Below, one piece after another: positions 33,663-40,570 of a DNA stretch of 61,205 nucleotides. The position numbers and the translations under genes were made by a program. The notes under the pieces are model-generated. The model was not told the DNA's origin. It did not search any database and saw only the letters and a list, made by a program, of their open reading frames with translations. Source of the DNA: Bryobacter sp. CoA8 C33 (GTDB lineage Bacteria > Acidobacteriota > Terriglobia > Bryobacterales > Bryobacteraceae); assembly GCA_019931185.1 (NCBI GenBank), contig JAINDK010000049.1, positions 1 through 61,205 of the forward strand, given 5' to 3'. How positions within the stretch are numbered: position 1 is the first letter of the stretch; each line of letters begins with the position of its first letter.

Positions 33663-34652
33663 ATGATCCGCTGCCCCATTGACCTCGACCTCGCCTTCGG
33701 CCGCCAGTCCGGCTATCTGGAGATTCCCTACTCCTACAATCTTGGCGGCTGGGCCAAGCTCATGGTCCCGATCGCGATCTTCCGCAATGGCCCCGGCCCC
33801 GTGGTCCTCGCCATGGGCGCCAACCATGGCGACGAATACCCCGGCCCCATTGCCCTGTCCCGCCTCTGGCGTGAGTTAAGCCCAGAGCAAATCTCCGGCA
33901 CGCTGATCCTTTTGCCTTGGCTCAATCCCCCCGCGGCCCATGCCGCCACGCGCCTTTCCCCACTCGATGGCAAAAACTTCAACCGTTGCTTCCCCGGCAA
34001 TCCCCACGGCTCGCCGAGTGAGATGCTGGCGCATTTTCTCTCGACCGAACTCTTCCCTCGCGCCAGCCATGTCATCGACCTTCACACCGGCGGCCGCAGC
34101 CTCGACTTCCTTCCCTGCGCCCACATGCACGATGTCCCCGACCCCCGCCAGAACCGCGAAATGCGCCTCGCCGCCGAAGCTTTTCTTACTCCCGATACTT
34201 TTCTTTATGCCGATGTCGCCGGTGCCGGTCTGCTGCCGTCGGAGGCCGAGCGCCAGGGCAAGATCGTCATCACCACCGAGCTAGGCGGCAGCGAATCGGT
34301 GCCCGCCCACATCCACCGCCTCTGCCAGCGCGGCCTCTCGAATGTCCTGCGCCATATCGGCGTCCTGTCCGGTGACCCGCTGCCGCGCACGGCCCCCGCC
34401 CGTTGGCTCGCCGCCCTCGACGAACGGGACTACCTCTTCGCCCCGGAATCCGGCATTTACGAAAACGCTGTCTCGCTCGGGGAAGCCGTGATCCCGGGCC
34501 AGACGCTCGGCTGGGTCCACTGCCCCGAGGTTCCCGATCGCGCTCCCGCGCCTGTCCGGGCGCTGACCCCCGGCGTCCTCATCGGCTGCCGCGCCCCCTC
34601 ACGCCTCGCCCAGGGCGATTGCGTCGCCTGCGTCGCTAGAGAACTGAACTAG
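33663..34652 (+). CDS. Zinc carboxypeptidase-like deacylase (DoeB/aspartoacylase family)
   Basis: A 329-residue member of the succinylglutamate desuccinylase/aspartoacylase family. Zinc ligands are in MGANHGDEYPGP (H55, E58) and DLHTGG (H141). The NHGDEY form and the length fit the DoeB subgroup, which removes acetyl from N-alpha-acetyl-diaminobutyrate in ectoine breakdown; DoeA and other ectoine genes are not seen, so the acylated substrate may differ. It is divergent from the M81-MFS pair, suggesting joint breakdown of an N-acyl or amide compound. Confidence 0.85.
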   Translation: MIRCPIDLDLAFGRQSGYLEIPYSYNLGGWAKLMVPIAIFRNGPGPVVLAMGANHGDEYPGPIALSRLWRELSPEQISGTLILLPWLNPPAAHAATRLSPLDGKNFNRCFPGNPHGSPSEMLAHFLSTELFPRASHVIDLHTGGRSLDFLPCAHMHDVPDPRQNREMRLAAEAFLTPDTFLYADVAGAGLLPSEAERQGKIVITTELGGSESVPAHIHRLCQRGLSNVLRHIGVLSGDPLPRTAPARWLAALDERDYLFAPESGIYENAVSLGEAVIPGQTLGWVHCPEVPDRAPAPVRALTPGVLIGCRAPSRLAQGDCVACVARELN

Positions 34653-35136
34653 ACGGCAGGGCCGCTCCATCCGAAGCACCTTCTGAATAGCCTTAAATTC
34701 CGGCAGCAACGATGGCGCCTGCCACACCAAGCCCAGTGATCGGTTCCGAAATTCGCGTCGAGTGGCGGACGGTCCGGGCCGCCCAGCCCATGCGGCAGCG
34801 TCGACTTACCGGCCCCGGATTCACACGAAACGCCGGATCGGTATCGGCCGGGCCCTCTGGCTGCGCTGATTCTCTCAAGCCGGTATTGGTTTCAGGCTCT
34901 CGCAAGGGAGCGGAGGTCCAAGTCCTCTTATCCGCACCAAAAAATTCGACAGCAGTTAAAGAAGTCGGTCACCGACGGTCGGCCTCACCTATTGGCGGCC
35001 ATTGTAACGGTTCTTGTAACGATCAGCGGGTACATCCGCACAGTCCGTGGACTCAGCAGGCGCCCCAAGACCGCTTTTCCCACCTGACAAACACACCCTT
35101 TGGCGACGGTGTTAGCCTTGCGTCAGGAACTATCCC
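34653..35136. other. Intergenic region holding a tRNA remnant
   Basis: No convincing gene is seen in these 484 bases. A tRNA-Leu-like 3' fragment lies at 34896-34939. Short open frames exist on both strands but lack starts, ribosome sites and recognisable motifs. The stretch between the tRNA fragment and the antitoxin gene is less GC-rich than the flanks. Confidence 0.6.
34896..34939 (+). pseudogene. 3' fragment of a tRNA, tRNA-Leu-like (possible attachment site)
   Basis: The sequence reads as the 3' half of a class II tRNA. The variable arm GCTCTC-GCAA-GGGAGC (34896-34911) is followed by a T-arm GGAGG-TCCAAGT-CCTCT (34912-34928), the 3' acceptor strand TATCCGC, discriminator A and CCA (34937-34939). 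The pattern fits tRNA-Leu. No 5' half follows upstream: the needed GCGGATA acceptor strand and a foldable anticodon arm are absent. Such fragments are typical of tRNA-site integration (attL or attR). Confidence 0.65.
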
Positions 35137-35403
35137 ATGACCATCACCGTCAAGATTCCCCAGAGTGTCGAGCAGGCGTACGTATCCGCTGCCCGAACCA
35201 AGGGTGTGTCGGTTGATGCACTGGTCGAGGATGTCCTCGTTTTGAACGCTCCGGTAGCTGAGTCCGCACAACGCCCCGAACTGGTTGAGGAACTTGGCAT
35301 CCCCGTGCTTCGCAGCGGTCAACCGCTTGACCCTTCGGTTGTTGCTGACACGATGGCTATGATCCGGCGCGAGCGGGACCTCTCGATGATTGAGCCGCGC
35401 TAA
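35137..35403 (+). CDS. Putative antitoxin of a VapBC-type pair
   Basis: An 88-residue protein. The start TITVKIPQSVEQAYVSAARTKGVSVDALVED resembles a ribbon-helix-helix-like DNA-binding module with a linker tail, as in small antitoxins. The tail (TMAMIRRERDLSMIEPR) would bind the toxin. CAGGA lies about 8 bases before the ATG. The gene ends 2 bases before the toxin start. Antitoxins of this kind neutralise the toxin and repress their own operon. Confidence 0.72.
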   Translation: MTITVKIPQSVEQAYVSAARTKGVSVDALVEDVLVLNAPVAESAQRPELVEELGIPVLRSGQPLDPSVVADTMAMIRRERDLSMIEPR

Positions 35404-35405
35404 AA

Positions 35406-35831
35406 GTGACCAGTTTCCTGGATATGTCTGTTCTGGTTCCGGTGTTTCTAGCCGACCATCCCCACCACGCCGCCATCATCGCTTTACTCTCCACTTGCGA
35501 ACCGGAGACCGCCAGTTGCGCCGGCCACAGTCTGGCCGAAGTCTTCTCTACGCTGACTCGGATTCCCGCCCCCCATCGGGCCTCGCCAGAACAAGCGATC
35601 CAGTGCGTCGAAGAGATTGCTGCACGTCTCCGGCTTATCAGCCTTGACGGCGCCGCCACGCTCGCCGCCATCCAAAATGCCGCGTCGCGAGACATTGCGG
35701 GCGGCGCAATCCATGACTCGCTCATCGCCACATGCGCTCTTCAGTCAAAGCCGGATCGCATCTACAGTTGGAACACGCGACACTTTGAACGGCTTGGGCA
35801 GGACGTGGCACTCAGACTGACAACGCCATGA
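35406..35831 (+). CDS. vapC: PIN-domain toxin (VapC-like)
   Basis: A 141-residue PIN-domain nuclease. Acidic active-site residues are visible as D6 in FLDMSVLV, E45 in GHSLAEVF and D104 in GGAIHDSLIA, followed by YSWNTRHFERL, the usual last motif. VapC toxins cut tRNA or rRNA when freed from the antitoxin. The start is GTG, 2 bases after the antitoxin stop. Its place beside a tRNA fragment supports a mobile origin. Confidence 0.85.
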   Translation: MTSFLDMSVLVPVFLADHPHHAAIIALLSTCEPETASCAGHSLAEVFSTLTRIPAPHRASPEQAIQCVEEIAARLRLISLDGAATLAAIQNAASRDIAGGAIHDSLIATCALQSKPDRIYSWNTRHFERLGQDVALRLTTP

Positions 35832-35953
35832 TCCGCCGCAACAGGTTAGAGGGTCAAGGATGGCGATTTCGGGTTGCCTACGGATTCACGCAGCCGCTAA
35901 TCCCATGCTTCCGCTGCTGACCCGCAAAGACCAAGCCAGTTCCGCAGCGCCCA

Positions 35954-36985
35954 TTACTTTGTCGATATTTCCATCAGCGATTGGCAATACTCCGGCCGCT
36001 GCCCCTCCGCACCCTCACATCCGCTACCGCCGAAGAACCAAGCCAGCACGCGCCTCTGAATTTGGCTCCAACCGTCACGCCGCGGCTCGCGCGCGTAAGC
36101 GAAGGCGTGATCGGCGCCCATTGCCAGCGCGCTGGTGACATCCTTGCCCTTCGACGCCAGTGTCGCCAGCACCACATCAAGATCACCGGCGGGGTCAAAG
36201 CCATCGGCACTCCCTTGGGCGAGGAATGCGCGCGCGTTGGCTTTGGGCAACTCTTCCAAGGCCGAAGACGCGGAAAAACTCGTCCAATAGCGGTAGGAGT
36301 GGCCGTGATGCAACCGCTCCGCATCGTCCGGGTACTTCATGATTTCCTTCCACTGGCGCCAATACTCGCGCAAGCGATGCTCTTGTTTCCGGCGCTCCCG
36401 CAACTCAAGAAATAAGGTTGAAGCGCTCGCACCCCCCAGGCAGGCTACGTGAGTGACGAAATCGTTGGCAGCCGCCACGCTGGCGGCCACTTGCGCCCCT
36501 TCGGAATGACCCACAACCAGAAGCCGTTCGCCATCCACTCCCGGCAAAGCACGCGCCGCTTTCAGCGCGGCCGAAATCGCCTCTACCCATCGAGGTAACG
36601 TGTGTTCGCGGCGGAACTCCGCCAGATCCCGGACCGGCAGGTGCTCGCCGAACCGCACACCCGGTTTCTCCACCAAAACGAGACGTGCCCGGCCGGCAAG
36701 GTTGCGCAGGAAGGCGGCATCGGCGGACAAGAGCTTGCCATCCCGCAGTTGGAACCTCGAGTAGGAACCCGAACCGAGTATGAACGCGGCAATCGGCAGC
36801 TTCACCCGCGAATCCGCTACGGTATCAACGAAGAACAGAATTCGGCGGCCGAAACGATCCTCTGTGTGATACGCACGGTAGTCGATGCCAACAGGAGAAG
36901 AGGAAAGCGGGACTGCTTCATACAGGCCTGCGCCCACAACACTGGTTGCCAGCGCCATGGCACTTAGTAACCTTCGAGTTAACAT
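35954..36985 (-). CDS. Exported alpha/beta-hydrolase
   Basis: A 343-residue protein. The N-terminus LTRRLLSAMALATSVVGAG is a signal peptide with a twin-arginine-like start. The nucleophile elbow is VVGHSEGAQVA (S161). The late DHAFAY supplies the histidine and QGSADGFDP probably the acid. It is a likely periplasmic esterase or related hydrolase with unknown substrate. It is flanked by the VapBC-type pair and by a MITE-like element, and has no clear ribosome site. Confidence 0.78.
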   Translation of the reverse strand: MLTRRLLSAMALATSVVGAGLYEAVPLSSSPVGIDYRAYHTEDRFGRRILFFVDTVADSRVKLPIAAFILGSGSYSRFQLRDGKLLSADAAFLRNLAGRARLVLVEKPGVRFGEHLPVRDLAEFRREHTLPRWVEAISAALKAARALPGVDGERLLVVGHSEGAQVAASVAAANDFVTHVACLGGASASTLFLELRERRKQEHRLREYWRQWKEIMKYPDDAERLHHGHSYRYWTSFSASSALEELPKANARAFLAQGSADGFDPAGDLDVVLATLASKGKDVTSALAMGADHAFAYAREPRRDGWSQIQRRVLAWFFGGSGCEGAEGQRPEYCQSLMEISTK

Positions 36986-37155
36986 ACTTAGGAGATGCTA
37001 TCACGGCTGTTTCAAGTCAGGTAATTGCACCGCTGGAGGTGCACAGCTTCGCGCGGGCTCTCCCGGGAACCGGCAACCAGCCCTTGCGGCAATCCCCGTC
37101 CATCCCGATTCTCCGTCCGCCCACCGAAAAATGGCAACTTCAACCAGCTACTTAG
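36986..37155. other. Intergenic stretch without visible gene
   Basis: These 170 bases, together with the element that follows, form a 329-base gap. No coding frame, terminator or clear promoter was found. It ends with the TTAG target site copy (37152-37155). Confidence 0.5.
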
Positions 37156-37314
37156 GAACTTGTTGAAAAACTGGCTATTTCGAAAAGCGGCCTCACGAGT
37201 TGAAAATTCTTGGCCCACAAACGGCCCAGAATCGATCGGCAGCGGGCTGGCAATGGTTTGCTGACCCCCGTGAAAGGGTTGAAATCGGCAAGAGGGGATT
37301 TTTTGAACAGGCTC
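37156..37314. mobile_element. 159-bp MITE-like element with IS5-type target duplication
   Basis: The left end GAACTTGTTGAAAAA and the reverse complement of the right end GAGCCTGTTCAAAAA match at 12 of 15 positions. Both ends are flanked by TTAG (37152-37155 and 37315-37318), a YTAR-type 4-bp target duplication as made by IS5-group elements. No transposase fits inside, so this is an internally deleted or non-autonomous copy. The right TTAG contains the stop codon of the next gene. Confidence 0.65.
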
Positions 37315-39417
37315 TTAGAGAACTAACCCAGCCAGCAGCGTCGCTCCATCCGTAGCCATCCGCATTCGAAAGCCCTGCTTCTCGAGCAACCCGCGCATGG
37401 CCCGGTTATCGGCCAGTAACTCCGCCGTCAGCCGTTTCAACCCCTCGGCCCGCCCCGCCGCGACGACGGCGGCCACCAGCGCTTTGCCGATCCCCTGACC
37501 CTGGGCCGAATCACGCACCAGGAACGCCACCTCGGCCTCCTCCATCCGCAGCGGATTCCGCTGCAGCCGCCCCACGCCCAGGATCCGGTCCTCGCGCTCC
37601 ACCACCAGCGCCAGCTCCCGCGCATAGTCGTTGAAGCACACCCGCGCCAGCCGGTCGTGGCCGATCCGCTCTTCCAGCTTCAAAAACTGCAGGTAGCGCA
37701 GATAGACGCTGCGTTCGCTCAGGTCATTGTGAAAATCCACGATCCGCCGCTCGTCCTCGGGCCGGATCGGCCGGATCAGCGCCTCCCCGCCATCGCGCAA
37801 GCGCAGCCGCTGTTCATACTGCCGCGGATAAGGCCGGATCAGGCACTTCGGCCAAAGCTCCCGCGCCAGACCCTGCGGCTGCAGCGCCCCCTCCGCCTCA
37901 CTCACCCACAAGCTCCCGTCCTGCTCCACATCCACCACCAACCGCAACTCGCGCAACACCGCCGCCTCGCTCACCAGACGCGAGACCCGCACCAGCATCT
38001 CCTCGAGCGCCGCCTGGCCCGCCGCGCTCACTACCCGCGCCAGCCGTACCCACTCCAAACCCCGCCGCGCCAGCGTTGAGGTCAAGGGGGGCAAGACCGA
38101 GACACGGTCTTCATAAACCTCGCCCACCACGCCCGCCGCCGCCACCTCCATCACCAATCCAAAATTCCCTTCCGGCCGGCTCGTCACCAAAAATTTCAGG
38201 CCCGTCCCGGACCGCGCCGCATCCCAATGCAGGCCATAGGCACTCAACAATCGCCGCAGTGGCGCGGCGCTCATCTTCCCCCGCTGCCCGTCGAGTTGGG
38301 CGATCACCGCCGTGCCATCTTCCCCCTCGCGGCCAAACACCGGCGTCTCATAAAGCCCGCTGAGGCTGCGCGAATACTGCCAGAGCCTCTCAAACACCTT
38401 CGCTGCCGTATCGGGGTACGGGAAGGTCGGAATCCGCGCCTCCGCAAGAATCGCCTCCGCTCCGCGAATCAGCTTGCCCCCCATCAACGATCCCAGCAGC
38501 GGCTTCGCATAGCCGCGGCTCGCCTCAACAATCGCCCGCGCCGTATCGGCCATCCGCGTCGCCGGCTGCGGCGTCACGATCACCAGGATCCCGTGACAAT
38601 CCTCCTCCCCGGCCAGATCCGCGATCGCGCGCCGGTAAGCCTCCGGCCCGGCCTCCCCCCCCACGTCCCGCAGGCCATGCAACTCCCCCCCGGCCAGCCG
38701 CAGCGCATCCGCCGCCAGCAGCCCCGGCCCGTTCGCGTTCGTTACAATGCCCAGCCTCGGCCCCTTGGGCCGCGGCTGCCGCTCAAGCACTTCCGCCATG
38801 TAGAACAGGTCCGCCATCCGGCTCACCCGCAACAAACCCGCCCGCCGGAAGATTGCGTCATACAACCCGTCCTTGCGCCCATCCCCGCGTCCCGGCTTCA
38901 ACACGATTACGGGCTTGGCCAGTGCGCACTCGCGCGCCGCCGAGAGAAACCGCGACACGTCCTCGACCTTCTCGAGGTACAACAACACCGATTGCGTATA
39001 GGGGTCCTCGGCCAGATAGTCCAGGCACTCCCCCAACCCGATATTCGGCGAGCGCCCCAGCGCAATGAACTTGCTGAAGCCCACCTCGTGCTCATGCGCC
39101 CAATCGAGAATCGCCGCCCCCAGCGCCCCCGATTGCGTCACAAACGCGATCCGCCCCGGCAGAATCGGCGACAGGCTCAAACAATGATGGATGCCCTCCC
39201 GCGGCGCCGCCACCCCGAAGGACTCCGGCCCTAACACCGCCAGCTCCTTCTCGGCGATCAACGCCAACTCCTCCGCGCTCAAATCCCGCGCCTCCGTCAG
39301 CAGCACCGCCGGCTTGCCCTTTTCCACCGCCTCGGCCACCGAAAACGCAATCGTCCCCGCCGCCCCGGGCCCCAGGAAATAATCCAGCACTCCGTGCTTT
39401 GGCTTTCTAGAGGACAT
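37315..39417 (-). CDS. Reduced acyl-CoA synthetase (NDP-forming)-GNAT fusion protein
   Basis: A 700-residue relative of bifunctional acetyl-CoA-synthetase/Pat-type proteins. It has a CoA-ligase core (RIAFVTQSGALGAAILDWAH; YTQSVLLYLEKV; PVIVLKPGRGDGRKDG), a weak ATP-grasp-like part (about 395-510) and a C-terminal GNAT domain (about 545-695, with QGQGIGKAL). The N-terminal CoA-binding Rossmann fold is missing or degenerate and the ATP-grasp part is short; full-length relatives are about 900 residues, so ligase activity is doubtful. It may acylate a protein or sugar. Start at ATG 39417, overlapping the permease gene by 11 bp. Its stop lies in a MITE target site. Confidence 0.75.
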   Translation of the reverse strand: MSSRKPKHGVLDYFLGPGAAGTIAFSVAEAVEKGKPAVLLTEARDLSAEELALIAEKELAVLGPESFGVAAPREGIHHCLSLSPILPGRIAFVTQSGALGAAILDWAHEHEVGFSKFIALGRSPNIGLGECLDYLAEDPYTQSVLLYLEKVEDVSRFLSAARECALAKPVIVLKPGRGDGRKDGLYDAIFRRAGLLRVSRMADLFYMAEVLERQPRPKGPRLGIVTNANGPGLLAADALRLAGGELHGLRDVGGEAGPEAYRRAIADLAGEEDCHGILVIVTPQPATRMADTARAIVEASRGYAKPLLGSLMGGKLIRGAEAILAEARIPTFPYPDTAAKVFERLWQYSRSLSGLYETPVFGREGEDGTAVIAQLDGQRGKMSAAPLRRLLSAYGLHWDAARSGTGLKFLVTSRPEGNFGLVMEVAAAGVVGEVYEDRVSVLPPLTSTLARRGLEWVRLARVVSAAGQAALEEMLVRVSRLVSEAAVLRELRLVVDVEQDGSLWVSEAEGALQPQGLARELWPKCLIRPYPRQYEQRLRLRDGGEALIRPIRPEDERRIVDFHNDLSERSVYLRYLQFLKLEERIGHDRLARVCFNDYARELALVVEREDRILGVGRLQRNPLRMEEAEVAFLVRDSAQGQGIGKALVAAVVAAGRAEGLKRLTAELLADNRAMRGLLEKQGFRMRMATDGATLLAGLVL

Positions 39418-40570
39418 CGGCAAAGCCCCGGCGGGCCCGCCGGAAGATCGCGAATCCCGTATAGAAAATGCCCAGCGACAAGACCCACAACTTACCCACC
39501 GCCCCCCAGTCCGGTTGCCGGTTCTCGAGCAAAATCGCCCGGTAGGCCCGCACCAGCACGTACAAAGGATTCTTGCCCAGCACCGGCAACAAGCCCGCCG
39601 GCAGGTTCTGGTCCGGATAGCAGATCGGCGTCAGGAAAAACCACATCGTCAACAACAATCCCATCACATACACGAGGTCCCGCACATATACCCCCCCCGC
39701 TGCCAGCACATAACAAAGCCCCGCCGTCAGCAGCAGTTGCGGGACCCACAACACCGGCAGCCACAGCGCCGTCACGGGAATCCCACCCCTCAGCCACAGC
39801 AGAAATCCGAAGAAAATCGCGCTCGCCGTCAACCCCGTCACCCACCCGGCCAAGGTTAGATTCAACGGCAATACCTCCACCGGGAAGATCATTTTCTTGA
39901 TCAGGTTCCGGTGCTCGAGCGCCGTATTCGGCCCCCGCGCCAGCGATTCGTTCATCGCCAGCCAGGGCAACATCCCGGCGAGAAAAAACAGCACATACCC
40001 GCCCGCTGTCGGATCTCCGGGAAAACGCGTCCGCAGAAATACGCCAAACACAAAGTAATAAGTCAGCATCAGCAGCAGCGGATTGAGCAACGCCCAAAAC
40101 GCATCGGCGAAACTGCCCCGGTAGCGCGAAACAATATCGCGCCGCACCATCGAAGCCATCAGATGCCGGTTGCGCCAGCACATCTCCCAAGGCCCCACCA
40201 GAATGTCCCGCGCCAGCCCCGGCCAGCGCTCCCGGCGCAATGCCCCCAGCGTCCGCACCACGCTGCGCTCCACCGCGACGCCCTGCTCGCCCACCTCGGC
40301 GTCCACCACCAGCATTGCCCCACCCTTCTCATAGCCCCAGCGCTCGCCCTCGCGCGCCGTGATGTAGAAGCGGTAGTGCCCCGGCGCCGCCGGCAATTCC
40401 ACTTCATGCTCGGCGCGCGGGCTCGCCTCCCGCCATTCCGACTCACGCAAGAACCGCCCCGACTCCGGGTCTACCCACTGGCAGGCCACCACCGCCCCAC
40501 CGCTCCACTCACTCGCCACCCGCAGCCGGTAGCCCTCCGCCGCAACCTCGTGCCGCACCAATTCAGGCAT
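39407..40570 (-). CDS. ABC-2 polysaccharide-export permease with extra N-terminal domain
   Basis: A 387-residue protein. Residues about 130-387 are a Wzm/TagG-type permease with six membrane helices and the family start MCWRNRHLMASMVRRDIVSRYRGS. Residues 1-115 form a soluble, strand-rich domain ending GHYRFYITAREGERWGYEKGG, reminiscent of the carbohydrate-binding C-terminal domain of Wzt. Normal Wzm is about 260 residues and lacks it. The permease would export a lipid-linked glycan with an ATPase partner, which is not in this window. The start at 40570 overlaps the upstream gene by 8 bp, so it is coupled to the glycosyltransferase-methyltransferase. Confidence 0.82.
   Translation of the reverse strand: MPELVRHEVAAEGYRLRVASEWSGGAVVACQWVDPESGRFLRESEWREASPRAEHEVELPAAPGHYRFYITAREGERWGYEKGGAMLVVDAEVGEQGVAVERSVVRTLGALRRERWPGLARDILVGPWEMCWRNRHLMASMVRRDIVSRYRGSFADAFWALLNPLLLMLTYYFVFGVFLRTRFPGDPTAGGYVLFFLAGMLPWLAMNESLARGPNTALEHRNLIKKMIFPVEVLPLNLTLAGWVTGLTASAIFFGFLLWLRGGIPVTALWLPVLWVPQLLLTAGLCYVLAAGGVYVRDLVYVMGLLLTMWFFLTPICYPDQNLPAGLLPVLGKNPLYVLVRAYRAILLENRQPDWGAVGKLWVLSLGIFYTGFAIFRRARRGFADVL

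Noticed and set aside
34693-34905. Small minus-strand frame ending in a hydrophobic tail resembling a sorting signal
   Set aside because: It lacks the PEP motif and the basic end, has no ribosome site and crosses the tRNA fragment region.
34850-34939. Complete tRNA gene
   Set aside because: Only the 3' part folds; no matching 5' acceptor strand, D-arm or anticodon arm is present upstream.
34940-35090. Possible remnant frame with a hydrophobic segment after the tRNA fragment
   Set aside because: It has no start codon and no recognisable homology; probably chance.
37156-37314. Transposase gene or fragment inside the MITE-like element
   Set aside because: A frame is open across part of it, but no DDE motif or start can be seen and 159 bp is too short.
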